Assembly: GCF_019880305.1 (NCBI RefSeq)
Contig: NZ_CP082301.1
Span: 8,122,001 to 8,186,000, forward strand
Direction of reading: 5' to 3'
DNA: 64,000 bases
Source: Streptomyces decoyicus
GTDB taxonomy: Bacteria; Actinomycetota; Actinomycetes; Streptomycetales; Streptomycetaceae
Position numbers and translations under genes: made by a program. Shown one piece after another: positions 26,014 to 34,968 of the stretch (position 1 is its first letter; the number at the start of each line of letters is the position of its first letter). Below the pieces are notes generated by a model that was not told where the DNA came from, made no database searches, and saw nothing but the letters and a program-made list of their open reading frames with translations.

Positions 26014-26118
26014 CCTTGCCTGCCGTATGGCATTTGGAGCCCAGATCTGCCCACGGCCTGTCCGTGCCTGCCCCAGGCGCAATGGGCGGTAGCGGTAGTT
26101 GAGTGACCCAGGAGTGTG

Positions 26119-27789
26119 ATGGTGACCACGAACCGTGGTGCCGAAGACGCGAGGAGGGACCGTGCCGCGCGGTCGCAGCACCCGGCGGCAGGCCCCCCGC
26201 TCCGCTCTTTCCGTCAGATGGCGGTGGGAGGGCTTCTTGTCCTTGCCGCCTGCCTGGTGGTGCCGGCGCTGCTGACGTCGCCCTGGTGGTGGCTGCCGGC
26301 CCTGGTCCTCATGGCGCTCGGTGTGCTGGGCGTAGCGGACCTGACGCAGCGTCGGCACTCGGTGCTGCGAAACTACCCGGTCATCGGGCATCTGCGTTTC
26401 GTACTGGAGTCGCTGCGGCCGGAGTTGCAGCAGTACTTCATCGAGCGCAACTTCGACGGGCGGCCCTTCGACCGTGATGTGCGCACCCTCGTCTACGAGC
26501 GGTCCAAGGGCACCGAGGCGGAAGAGCCGTTCGGCACCGAACGCGATGTCTACGAGGACGGCTACGAATTCTTCGTCCCGTCCATGGCTCCCGGGCCGGT
26601 TCCCAAGGAGCCGCCGCGGGTCCGCGTCGGCGGTCCCGACTGCACCCAGCCCTACGACATGGCGCTGCTGAACGTCTCGGCGATGAGTTTCGGGTCCCTG
26701 TCGGCCAACGCGATCCTGGCCCTGAACAGGGGAGCCGCCATGGGCGGATTCGCCCATGACACCGGTGAGGGCGGACTGTCCGAGTACCACCTGCGCCCCG
26801 GTGGCGACCTGGTGTGGGAGCTGGGTACCGGCTACTTCGGCTGCCGGACCGCCGAGGGTGGTTTCGACGCGTCGGAGTTCGCCCGCAAAGCGGCTCACGA
26901 GCACATCAAGTGCGTGTCGCTGAAGCTCTCCCAAGGCGCGAAGCCGGGCATCGGCGGTGTGCTGCCGGGAAACAAGGTCACGGCCGAGATCGCGCGGGTG
27001 CGCGGGGTGCCGCAAGGCCGGACGGTGATCTCCCCGCCGTACCACCAGGTGTTCTCCACCCCACGTGAACTCGTCACCTTCCTCGCGAAGATGCGTGAGC
27101 TGGCGGGTGGCAAGCCCACGGGGTTCAAGCTGTGTGTCGGCTCCCGGCGGCAGTTCCTCGCGGTCTGCAAGGCCATGCTGCAAGAAGGTGTGACACCCGA
27201 CTTCATCATCGTGGACGGGGCGGAGGGCGGAACAGGAGCCGCGCCTTTGGAGTTCGCCGATCACCTGGGCGCCCCGCTGACCGAGGGGCTGATCACCGTG
27301 CACAGCGCGCTGGTCGGCTGCGGGCTGCGGGACCGCATAAAGATCGGCGCGAGTGGCAAGGTGGCCACCGGCGCCGATGTCGTCAAGCGCCTCCTGCACG
27401 GCGCGGATTTCACCAACGCGGCCCGCGCCATGATGATGGCCGTCGGCTGCATACAGGCGCAACGCTGCCACACCAACACCTGTCCCGTCGGAGTGGCGAC
27501 CCAGGACCCGCGCCGTGCGCGCGCCCTCGACGTGGACGACAAGTCCGCCCGCGTCCACAGGTTCCAGCGGGCCACGCTGGAGAGCGCCCTGCAGATGATG
27601 GCCGCCATGGGCGTCCAGCACCCGGGCGAGCTGCGCCCCCACATGCTGCGCCGCCGTATCGGCCCTGCCACGGTCCGCTCGTACGAGGACCTGTACGACT
27701 GGCCCGCCCCGGGAGAGCTGCTGGCCGAGCCGCCGCGTGACTGGGCCGTGGACTGGGCCGCGGCCGACCCCGACCATTTCAGTGTCTGA
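26119..27789 (+). CDS. Membrane-anchored FMN-binding glutamate synthase-domain protein
   Basis: The 556-residue protein has two hydrophobic helices at about 35-75 and then the GltB central FMN domain. The iron-sulfur motif CIQAQRCHTNTCPVG (C-x5-C-x4-C) for a 3Fe-4S cluster and the FMN-loop strings VDGAEGGTGAAP and KIGASGKVATGAD are intact. The amidotransferase and C-terminal domains of full glutamate synthase are missing, so it is an oxidoreductase of unknown substrate, as in other single-domain GltS homologues. ATG at 26119 (GGAG 4 nt upstream) or GTG at 26122 may be used. The downstream pyruvate oxidase-like gene follows after 16 bp. Confidence 0.85.
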   Translation: MVTTNRGAEDARRDRAARSQHPAAGPPLRSFRQMAVGGLLVLAACLVVPALLTSPWWWLPALVLMALGVLGVADLTQRRHSVLRNYPVIGHLRFVLESLRPELQQYFIERNFDGRPFDRDVRTLVYERSKGTEAEEPFGTERDVYEDGYEFFVPSMAPGPVPKEPPRVRVGGPDCTQPYDMALLNVSAMSFGSLSANAILALNRGAAMGGFAHDTGEGGLSEYHLRPGGDLVWELGTGYFGCRTAEGGFDASEFARKAAHEHIKCVSLKLSQGAKPGIGGVLPGNKVTAEIARVRGVPQGRTVISPPYHQVFSTPRELVTFLAKMRELAGGKPTGFKLCVGSRRQFLAVCKAMLQEGVTPDFIIVDGAEGGTGAAPLEFADHLGAPLTEGLITVHSALVGCGLRDRIKIGASGKVATGADVVKRLLHGADFTNAARAMMMAVGCIQAQRCHTNTCPVGVATQDPRRARALDVDDKSARVHRFQRATLESALQMMAAMGVQHPGELRPHMLRRRIGPATVRSYEDLYDWPAPGELLAEPPRDWAVDWAAADPDHFSV

Positions 27790-27805
27790 GAAAGGACCCT
27801 TATCC

Positions 27806-29539
27806 ATGGCGCGCACCGTCGCTCACGTCCTCGTCGATTCGCTGGCCCAGCTCAAGGTCCGGCAGGTCTTCGGAGTGGTCGGGGACGCCCTCAACCCCCT
27901 GACCGACGCCCTCTCACGATCCGACGACCTGGAATGGGTCGGTTGCCGCCACGAGGAGGCCGCGGCCTTCGCGGCCGGAGCCCAGTCCCAGCTGACCGGC
28001 ACCCTGGGCGTGTGCATGGGGACCGTCGGACCGGGTTCGGTGCATCTCCTCAACGGCCTCTACGACGCGGCGAAGAGCCATACCCCGGTTCTGGCCATCG
28101 CCGGACAGGTACCACTGGCCGAGATGGGCAGCGATGCCTTCCAGGAGGTGGACAACGACCTGCTGTTCCGCGATGTCGCCGTCTACCGCGCGACGATCAC
28201 CGCACCCGACCAGCTGCCCGTGATGCTGGAGAACGCGGTGCGCGCGGCACTGGCACGCAAGGGCGTGGCGGTACTGACGGTGCCCGCGGACCTCGGCGAC
28301 CGGGAGGTTCCGCACGACCGCGCGCCGCGGTTCTCCCTGCCGCCCTCCAGCAGCCGGCCCGACGATCCGGTGCTCGACGAGGCCGCCGGGGTCCTGAACG
28401 CGGCTGAGCGGGTCACGCTGCTGGTGGGCGCCGGCGCCCGGCACGCGCGCACGGACGTGCTGGAGCTCGCCGAACGGCTGGCCGCGCCGATGGTGCTCAC
28501 CCTGAAGGCCAAGGAAGGCTTCGAGGGCGACAACCCGTACCAGGTCGGCCAGACCGGGCTGATCGGCAACCCGGCGGCGGCCAAGGCCCTGGACGACGCC
28601 GAAGTGCTGGTGCTGCTCGGCACGGACTTCCCGTACCGGGAGTGGTATCCGTCCGGCAAGAAGGTCATCCAGGTCGACCTCGCGCCCGAGCACATCGGCC
28701 GCCGGGTCCCCGTGGACGTCGCCCTGGTGGGCGATGTCGGCCCCACCGTGCGTGGCCTGCTAGGCCGGCTGACCGGGCAGCCGGGGACATCCCACCTCGA
28801 CCGGGCCAGGGACCGGTTCGACAAGTGGTACCGCTCTCAGCTCAAGCTCACCGTTCCCGATCACGACCAGGGACTGATCGGCAAGGCGCGCTCCACCCTG
28901 GACAACCGTGACCATCTGATCCGGCCCGAGGCGCTGGCCAGGGCAGTCGACGAGGCAGCGGCCGACGACGCCGTCTTCACCTCGGACACGGGTATGGCCA
29001 CCGTGTGGCTCTCCCGCTTCATCCAGATGCGGGGGGAACGCAGGCTGCTGGGTTCCTACAACCTCGGCTCGATGGCCAACGCGATGCCCCAGGCCCTGGG
29101 AGCACAGTTCCTCGACCGGGACCGGCAGGTGGTCGCGTTCTGCGGTGACGGTGGGCTGAGCATGCTGCTCGGCGATCTGATGACCCTGCGCACCTACCGG
29201 CTGCCGGTGAAGCTCGTGGTCTTCGACAACCGCCGGCTGGGCATGGTGAAACTGGAACAGGAACAGGCGGGCCTGCCGGAGTTCGGTACCGAGCTGGACA
29301 ACCCCGATTTCGCCGCGGTGGCCAGGGCGCTCGGCATCACGGGCATCCGCGTCACCGACCCCGTCGACCTCACCGACGGCGTACGCGAGGCGTTCGACAC
29401 CGAGGGCCCCGTGCTGCTGGACGTGCTCACCAATCCGGACGAGATCTCCCTGCCTCCCCAGCCAACGGCGAAGCAGGGCTGGGGCTTCGCCATGGCGAAG
29501 GCCAAGGAGTTCCTCCGCAGCGAGGGGGACAACAACTGA
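27806..29539 (+). CDS. Thiamine-diphosphate enzyme of pyruvate oxidase/dehydrogenase (PoxB) type
   Basis: The 577-residue protein has the three TPP-enzyme domains: N-terminal pyrimidine domain with the activating glutamate in GCRHEEAAAFAAGAQ, a central domain (about 190-320), and a C-terminal pyrophosphate domain with FCGDGGLSMLLGDLMTL and VVFDNRRLGMV. The sequence follows the PoxB branch, which oxidises pyruvate to acetate or acetyl phosphate with FAD, rather than acetolactate synthase. It is 16 bp behind the GltS-domain gene with AAAGGA upstream, so an operon is likely. Convergent with marR. Confidence 0.87.
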   Translation: MARTVAHVLVDSLAQLKVRQVFGVVGDALNPLTDALSRSDDLEWVGCRHEEAAAFAAGAQSQLTGTLGVCMGTVGPGSVHLLNGLYDAAKSHTPVLAIAGQVPLAEMGSDAFQEVDNDLLFRDVAVYRATITAPDQLPVMLENAVRAALARKGVAVLTVPADLGDREVPHDRAPRFSLPPSSSRPDDPVLDEAAGVLNAAERVTLLVGAGARHARTDVLELAERLAAPMVLTLKAKEGFEGDNPYQVGQTGLIGNPAAAKALDDAEVLVLLGTDFPYREWYPSGKKVIQVDLAPEHIGRRVPVDVALVGDVGPTVRGLLGRLTGQPGTSHLDRARDRFDKWYRSQLKLTVPDHDQGLIGKARSTLDNRDHLIRPEALARAVDEAAADDAVFTSDTGMATVWLSRFIQMRGERRLLGSYNLGSMANAMPQALGAQFLDRDRQVVAFCGDGGLSMLLGDLMTLRTYRLPVKLVVFDNRRLGMVKLEQEQAGLPEFGTELDNPDFAAVARALGITGIRVTDPVDLTDGVREAFDTEGPVLLDVLTNPDEISLPPQPTAKQGWGFAMAKAKEFLRSEGDNN

Positions 29540-29594
29540 TCCCCTCCGATTCCGCTCGATTCCGCAGCAGCGGCGAACGCTGCGTGGCGGGGCA

Positions 29595-30017
29595 CTAGCG
29601 TGTGGCGAGCCGCTCCAGCAGGGCGGCGCTCCGTGCCAGCAACACCCGCTCCTCATCCGTGAGTTCGGCCTCGATGGCCTGCGCGAGCCAACCGGCCCTG
29701 CGGCCGCGCTCGGCTTCGAGCGCGGCCCGGCCCGCGTCCGACAGCTCGACCAGCGACTTGCGGCCGTCCGTGGGGTGCGCCCGGCGCGTGATCAGGTTCT
29801 GTTCCATGAGCAGCCCCACCGCCCGTGCCATCGACTGGGGGCGTACGCGCTGATCGGTGGCGAGGTCGCTGGTGGTCATGGCGCCGTTGCGGTCGAGTGC
29901 ACCGAGCACGGCGGCCTGGCCCAGCGGGATGCGGTCCTCGTGTTTGACGCGTCGGGTGAGCTTGCCCATCGCGGTGCGCAGTTCGACGGCGATGGCGGCG
30001 GCTTCCGAGGTGGGCAT
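29595..30017 (-). CDS. MarR-family transcription regulator
   Basis: The 140-residue protein has a MarR winged helix with LGALDRNGAMTTSDLATDQRVRPQSMARAVGLL (recognition region about 45-75) and the wing RRAHPTDGRKSLVELSDAG. ATG at 30017 gives the normal length; the frame is open to 30083, but that region holds the operator palindromes. It is divergent from enolase across 162 bp with three palindromes, so it probably represses itself and the enolase gene. Confidence 0.88.
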   Translation of the reverse strand: MPTSEAAAIAVELRTAMGKLTRRVKHEDRIPLGQAAVLGALDRNGAMTTSDLATDQRVRPQSMARAVGLLMEQNLITRRAHPTDGRKSLVELSDAGRAALEAERGRRAGWLAQAIEAELTDEERVLLARSAALLERLATR

Positions 30018-30064
30018 AGGGCACTTTACCCCGATGGCCGGCAAAGCCGTGTCCCTGACCTGCA

Positions 30065-30101
30065 CAGCAATGCTGTACAGCAAAACTGAGCAGCATTGCT
30101 G
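30065..30101. promoter_or_regulatory. Triple palindromic operator between marR and eno
   Basis: CAGCAATGCTG (30065-30075), TGCTGTACAGCA (30071-30082) and CAGCATTGCTG (30091-30101) are each palindromic; the first and third are mirror copies and the second overlaps the first. Their place in the divergent space strongly suggests MarR binding. A TAGGGT sequence at 30102-30107 may be the eno -10 box. Confidence 0.65.
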
Positions 30102-30179
30102 TAGGGTTTGGCGTTGTCGGGTTCAGCGCCAGCGTTGTCGCAGCCGGGCCACGGCACACGACAACGGGAAGGAACGCCC

Positions 30180-31487
30180 ATGTCCGCACAGGCAGTCGGA
30201 ACCGTCGACGCCGCCATCGAGACCGTCACCGCCCGCCGGATCATCGACAGCCGGGGCAACCCCACCGTCGAGGTCGACGTTGTCCTGGCGGACGGGTCCC
30301 CGGGGCGCGCGGCTGTCCCCTCCGGTGCCTCCACCGGTGCCCGGGAGGCCGTGGAACTGCGCGACGGGGACTCCGCGCGCTGGCACGGCAAGGGCGTCGA
30401 CCGCGCGGTGGCCCACGTCAACGGGGAGATCGCGGTGGCCGTGCGCGGCCGGGACGCGGCGGACCAGGCGGGTCTCGACGCCGCGCTGGTCGCCCTCGAC
30501 GGCACCGCCACGAAGTCCCGGCTCGGCGCCAACGCGATCCTCGGCGTCTCCCTCGCCGCCGCCAAGGCCGCCGCGGCGGCCCACCGCCAGCCCCTCTACC
30601 GCTACCTCGGCGGCGCCGACGCCCATCTCCTGCCGCTGCCGATGATGAACATCGTCAACGGCGGCGCCCACGCCGACAATCCGCTGGATTTCCAGGAGTT
30701 CATGATCGCGCCCGTGGGCGCGGCCACCTTCGCCGAAGCCGTCCGCATGGGCAGCGAGGTCTTCCACACCCTGCGTCGCGATCTGCTGGCCGCCGGGCAC
30801 TCCACGGGCGTCGGCGACGAGGGGGGCTTCGCGCCCGCGCTACGGACCGCTGAGGAGGCTCTCGACTTCGTGCTGACCGCCATCGAGCGCACCGGCTACC
30901 GACCCGGTACGGACATCGGCCTGGTCATGGACCCGGCGTCGTCGGAGTTCTTCCGCGACGGGGTGTACGACTACGCGGGCGAGGGGGTGCGCCGCACCCC
31001 CTCCGAGAACGCCGACTACCTGGCCGGGCTCATCGACGCCTACCCGGTCGTCTCCATCGAGGACCCGATGGCGGAGAACGACCTGGACGGCTGGCGCGAG
31101 CTGACCTCCCGCGTCGGCGACCGCTGTCAGCTCACCGGCGACGACGTGTTCTGCACCAACGAGACGCTGCTGCGCGAGGGCATCCGCACCGGCGTCGGCA
31201 ACTCGGTCCTGGTCAAGGTCAATCAGATCGGGACCCTGACCGAGGCGCTGGCCGCGGTGGCCACGGCCCACCAGGCGGGCTGGACGGCTGTCATGTCGCA
31301 CCGCTCGGGCGAGACGGAGGACACCACCATCGCGGATCTGGCGGTGGCGACCGGCTGCGGTCAGATCAAGACCGGCTCGCTCTCCCGCTCCGACCGCACG
31401 GCGAAGTACAACCAACTGATCCGGATCGAAGAGGAGTTGGGCGGTTCGGCGCGCTTCGCGGGCCGCTCCGCACTGCGCCGGGCGTGA
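30180..31487 (+). CDS. eno: Enolase, probably a second copy
   Basis: The 435-residue protein is full length. Landmarks are [17 protein letters not shown], the flexible loop [18 protein letters not shown], Mg ligands in MDPASSEF and [14 protein letters not shown], and the signature [17 protein letters not shown]. It converts 2-phosphoglycerate to phosphoenolpyruvate. Streptomyces usually has a housekeeping eno elsewhere. The MarR-type operator here suggests a conditionally expressed paralogue. ATG at 30180 follows GAAGGA. A terminator hairpin follows at 31513. Confidence 0.93.
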   Translation: MSAQAVGTVDAAIETVTARRIIDSRGNPTVEVDVVLADGSPGRAAVPSGASTGAREAVELRDGDSARWHGKGVDRAVAHVNGEIAVAVRGRDAADQAGLDAALVALDGTATKSRLGANAILGVSLAAAKAAAAAHRQPLYRYLGGADAHLLPLPMMNIVNGGAHADNPLDFQEFMIAPVGAATFAEAVRMGSEVFHTLRRDLLAAGHSTGVGDEGGFAPALRTAEEALDFVLTAIERTGYRPGTDIGLVMDPASSEFFRDGVYDYAGEGVRRTPSENADYLAGLIDAYPVVSIEDPMAENDLDGWRELTSRVGDRCQLTGDDVFCTNETLLREGIRTGVGNSVLVKVNQIGTLTEALAAVATAHQAGWTAVMSHRSGETEDTTIADLAVATGCGQIKTGSLSRSDRTAKYNQLIRIEEELGGSARFAGRSALRRA

Positions 31488-31512
31488 ACAGCAGGCAGAG
31501 GTAGGGACCACG

Positions 31513-31539
31513 CGGGCCCCCAGATCGATCGGGGGCCCG
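31513..31539 (+). terminator. Intrinsic terminator of eno
   Basis: A 9-bp stem (CGGGCCCCC with GGGGGCCCG) around a 9-nt loop lies 25 bp after the enolase stop. Confidence 0.75.
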
Positions 31540-31557
31540 CTCGCGTGCCGGGAAGAC

Positions 31558-31887
31558 TTGCTGGGCGGCGAGCCCGAAGTCATCGTCTGCAGGGACGCAT
31601 TAGGGCCGCTCAACCTGATGCCCCACCCTGGAAAGCAGTGGGCGGAGCGGGGTGGCAAGCACAAGGACCCCGACCGCGAGCCACGCCGCAGGCGGCGGGC
31701 CACCTACCACCGCCATGGCGGAGTGCGGCACCTGTTCGCCGCCTGCGCTAACTGCACCCTCGACGGCACCGACCACGCCGACCACACGAAGCAGGGCAAC
31801 ATGATCCGCGGCTACATCATCTGGCGAAACCGTCACGCCGACGACCGGCGCCTACGCACCGTCGTCGACAGGGCGAACGTGGCCTGA
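31558..31887 (+). pseudogene. IS630-family transposase remnant with internal deletion
   Basis: The readable frame has VIVCRDALGPLNLMPHPGKQW, then REPRRRRRATYHRHGGVRHLFAA, and directly afterwards LDGTDHADHTKQGNMIRGYIIWRN...RANVA. In intact IS630-type transposases the second and third parts are separated by about 70-80 residues carrying the catalytic DDE region, including VLDNFSPH. That region is deleted here and the N-terminal half is missing. No terminal repeats were recognised. It is a decayed insertion-sequence scar. Confidence 0.8.
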
Positions 31888-31894
31888 CGCGGCA

Positions 31895-32083
31895 CTAGCG
31901 CTTCTGAGCTCTGTACCGCTTGAGAAGGGCGGTGATCTTCTCGTGGTCCCCCTTGCCGTTCAGTTCGCCGAGGAGATCGTCCGGGCAGAGTTCGTAGTGA
32001 TCGCCCCACCACCGACGTCCTCGGTTGTCCCAGATTCGGTAACCACCCGGCACTCCTCTGGCCACGTACCGCCGCCTGCTCAC
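31895..32083 (-). CDS. Small hypothetical protein (62 aa)
   Basis: The frame encodes a basic protein with RYVARGVPGGYRIWDNRGRRWWGDHYELCPDDLLGELN and ends KRYRAQKR. The aromatic-rich first half looks like a short beta-hairpin unit. I do not recognise a family. GTG at 32083 follows GGGG at 5 nt; a GTG seven codons earlier is possible. Codon bias is good. It is convergent with the transposase remnant. Confidence 0.5.
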   Translation of the reverse strand: MSRRRYVARGVPGGYRIWDNRGRRWWGDHYELCPDDLLGELNGKGDHEKITALLKRYRAQKR

Positions 32084-32200
32084 GATGCCCCCCGACCCGT
32101 GCACCTGTGTCGCCCCACCTGCACGCTTCCTCCCAGCGCCGGCAACGACCGAACCATAGCGCGCGGCCGACGCGAGCCGGTTTGGGCGTTGAGGTGCAGA

Positions 32201-33277
32201 TCAGTCCACGTCCACGTCCATGTCCGCGGGCAGGGGCGGCAGGCGGAGGTGGGCAAGGTCTGCGGGAGCCGGGCTGGTGTGGGGCCACAAGGGGGTGATG
32301 CCGGCCTCGGCCGCCGCGGGGGCATCGGTCAGGCGCATGCGCTCACGCAGCCTGCCGTAGAAGTCGGTCGGTCCGAGCCGCACGACGCGCAGGCGCTGCG
32401 GAGCCGCGTAGATGCCGATCCAGTCCCCGGGATCCAGGACGCCGCGCAACTGGCCGTCGACGCTCACCGCCGCGCGGCCGGAGTGCCCCAGGACGCGTAG
32501 GGCGACGGCCTCGTCGGGGGCGGCGACCACCGAGCGGTTGAAGGTCATGTGCGGGGCGACCGGGGTGAAGACGATGGCGTCGGCCGCGGGGGAGATGACA
32601 GGGCCGCCGGCGGCGAAGCTGTAGGCGGTGGATCCGGTGGGGGTGGCGACCAGGACGGCGTCGGCGGAGTAGGAGGCGAGGAGCCGGCCAGAGAGGTACA
32701 CGCCGAGGGAGACCTGCCGGTCGCGGGCCAGTTTCTCCAGGACGATGTCGTTGAGTGCCGTCACGTTCAGGGCCACCCCCCAGTCCAGGGCGACGGCACA
32801 CTCGGGACGTACCAGGGGAGGCGGGAGCGCGGGACCCCGGCCGTAGCGCAGGAGGGCTTCCATCCCCACAGGGAGCCCCAGCGGCCGGGACGCCCGCATC
32901 GTCAGCATCAGACGGGTCTCGATATCCACCTCGCCGCGGTGAACGGAGTCCAGCGCGCATTCCACGTCGTCGGCCGGGACTTCGGTCAGGAAGCCGAGGG
33001 TCCCCAGGTCGACACCGAGGACCAGCGCGTCGTTCTGCGCGGCCAGGCGGGCTCCGCGGAGGAAGGTGCCGTCCCCGCCGAGCGTGACGATCAGGTCGGG
33101 GCTGCCGGCGGCCTCGACCTCCTCCCGTGCATCCCGCCGTTGCTCGTCCTGGCTCCACACGTCGATGGCGACGCAGCCGACACCCTCGCGTACGCACCAC
33201 TGCCGGACGACGTCGGCGGCCGTCACGGCGTCAGGGCGCCCTCCGTGGACGACGATGCCCACCCGTTGCACGCTCAT
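32201..33277 (-). CDS. nadK: NAD kinase
   Basis: The 358-residue protein has the NAD kinase motif LIVTLGGDGTFLRGARLA (about 70-88), the second block in NDIVLEKLARDRQVSLGVYLSGRLLASYSADAVLVATPTGSTAYSFAAGGP (split around residue 215) and SVDGQ near the end. It phosphorylates NAD to NADP with ATP or polyphosphate. It is longer than typical (about 300), mainly through the C-terminal segment after LGPTDFYGRLRERM. It is probably a paralogue rather than the housekeeping copy. ATG at 33277 follows GAGGAGG. Confidence 0.9.
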   Translation of the reverse strand: MSVQRVGIVVHGGRPDAVTAADVVRQWCVREGVGCVAIDVWSQDEQRRDAREEVEAAGSPDLIVTLGGDGTFLRGARLAAQNDALVLGVDLGTLGFLTEVPADDVECALDSVHRGEVDIETRLMLTMRASRPLGLPVGMEALLRYGRGPALPPPLVRPECAVALDWGVALNVTALNDIVLEKLARDRQVSLGVYLSGRLLASYSADAVLVATPTGSTAYSFAAGGPVISPAADAIVFTPVAPHMTFNRSVVAAPDEAVALRVLGHSGRAAVSVDGQLRGVLDPGDWIGIYAAPQRLRVVRLGPTDFYGRLRERMRLTDAPAAAEAGITPLWPHTSPAPADLAHLRLPPLPADMDVDVD

Positions 33278-33372
33278 GCAGCCTCCTCTCCCTCTGGGCT
33301 CCCGGTTCGCGCCTCGGCACGGGAACACCCGGCCGGGACGGCTGCGCGCGTCCCGGCAACCGACCGGATGAC

Positions 33373-33410
33373 ACGGGGCACCGTGACCGCCCCCCTCAAC
33401 AGTGCCCCGT
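33373..33410 (-). terminator. Possible terminator between serine hydrolase and NAD kinase genes
   Basis: A 9-bp stem ACGGGGCAC/GTGCCCCGT with a 20-nt loop lies 150 bp downstream of the hydrolase stop and 95 bp before the NAD kinase start. Its distance from the stop makes it only a moderate candidate. Confidence 0.35.
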
Positions 33411-33562
33411 TTGGGGGTATCTGTGCGCATTCACATGGCATCTTAACGGGGCGACATGATCTCCACGGGTGTGCCGAACCGTTCTCGCGAACAGGGTTCC
33501 CCGGCCCGCCCCTGAAGGGCGAGATCGACATCCCTGCGCCCCGTCGCCTCGGCGGCCGGCCC

Positions 33563-34741
33563 TCACCCGCACAAGGCGGCGTCGACGGCGGCCAGGACAT
33601 CGGCGGGGCCCTGTTTGACGGGCGCCTGGTCGGCGGTGGCGGCGATCGTGACGGCGCGGCCGTCATCGGTGACACCGGTGCGCGTGTTGTAGCCGGGGAT
33701 GTCACCGCCATGGCCCCACATCAGCCCGCCGCAGCTCAGCGGGGTGCTGACCACGCCCAGCCCGTACCGGGCACCGGGCCACAGACCGGCGGGGACGGTG
33801 GTGCGCATCTGGGCGAGCTGCGCGGGTTCGAGGAGCTTGCCGGCGGAGAGGGCGGAGAAGAAGCGGCTCAGGTCGCCCGGGGTGGAGACCACCTGTCCGG
33901 CGGCCCAGGCCCAGGAGGGGTCCATCTCCGTGATGTTCTTCAGCGGCGCTCCGGGCTTCGTCGCGTAGTAGCCCTCTGGATGGGCTTCCCGGATGCCCTC
34001 CTCGCCCACGCCGGGGAAGTAGGTGTGGCGCAGCCCGATGCGGTCGATGACCCGGTGGGTGATCTGCTCGGCCAGCGGGCGGCCGGTGACCTTCTCGATG
34101 AGCAGACCGGCCAGGAGGTAGTTGGTGTTGCTGTACTCCCAGTCGGCCCCCGGAGCGAACCTCGCCTTGTGTGCCAGCGCCAGGTCGAGCAGGGCGCGGG
34201 GCTGGACGTAGGTGTGGCGCTCCTTGCCGACGAGGTCTCCGGTGAAGTCGGTGTAGTTGGGCAGTCCGCTGGTGTGCTGGAGCAGCTGACGTACCGTGAT
34301 GCGACGACCGTCGATGCCCTCGCCCCGCACCAGGTGCGGCAGGTACTCCTCGATGGGGGCGTCGAGAGCGACCTTGCCTTCGCCGACCAGTTGCAGGACG
34401 ACCGTGGCGGTGAAGGTCTTGGTGTTGCTCCCCGCCCGTACCTGCCCGTCGGCCGGCACCTTCGCCCCGGTCCTCAAGTCCGCGACACCGGCGGTGTAGT
34501 GATGGGTGCGCCCGTGACGGTCGACGGCGGCGGCCAGGGCAGCCGGGTACCTGTCGTTGTGGACCAGACGGTCCAGACCGCGCTGCACGACGTCACCGGA
34601 GTCGCGTGCCTGTGCCGCTGACGTCGTCAGAGTGGCGCCCACGGCCAGCGCGGCAGCCGTCACGACCGCCGTCGTGATCAACCGCCGTGGCCTGGGCGAC
34701 GACGTGCGAACTCGCCGCAGTTGAGGAGAACGATCGGGCAT
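33563..34741 (-). CDS. Secreted D-alanyl-D-alanine carboxypeptidase/beta-lactamase-type serine hydrolase
   Basis: The 392-residue protein has a twin-arginine-like leader (SPRPRRLITTAVVTAAALAVGA, cleavage near AQARD at about 46) and all three class C/DD-peptidase motifs: SNTK (SxxK, near residue 104), YSNTNY (YxN) and HGGDIPGYN (HxG). It closely follows the layout of the Streptomyces R61 DD-peptidase. It would act outside the membrane on peptidoglycan peptides or similar amides. The start is ATG at 34741, with AGGAGGGTTTCC upstream. Confidence 0.9.
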   Translation of the reverse strand: MPDRSPQLRRVRTSSPRPRRLITTAVVTAAALAVGATLTTSAAQARDSGDVVQRGLDRLVHNDRYPAALAAAVDRHGRTHHYTAGVADLRTGAKVPADGQVRAGSNTKTFTATVVLQLVGEGKVALDAPIEEYLPHLVRGEGIDGRRITVRQLLQHTSGLPNYTDFTGDLVGKERHTYVQPRALLDLALAHKARFAPGADWEYSNTNYLLAGLLIEKVTGRPLAEQITHRVIDRIGLRHTYFPGVGEEGIREAHPEGYYATKPGAPLKNITEMDPSWAWAAGQVVSTPGDLSRFFSALSAGKLLEPAQLAQMRTTVPAGLWPGARYGLGVVSTPLSCGGLMWGHGGDIPGYNTRTGVTDDGRAVTIAATADQAPVKQGPADVLAAVDAALCG

Positions 34742-34968
34742 GGAAACCCTCCTGGTACGCCCTGCGAGGCATGACGGAAATCCGGACTCGTTCAGCCTGC
34801 GTGCTCGATCTCCCCCTCATCGATCCGGGCAGCGGGCCCATGCAAAGTAGGGATAACCCCCGGCACTTGGGCAGCCGGCACGCACATCACGCGCCCGGTC
34901 CGCATCGACGTCGCCGGCTGCACGGTCCGTAAGGGCCGGTCCTCGCTCGCCGGCGTCAGCGGCTTCGG

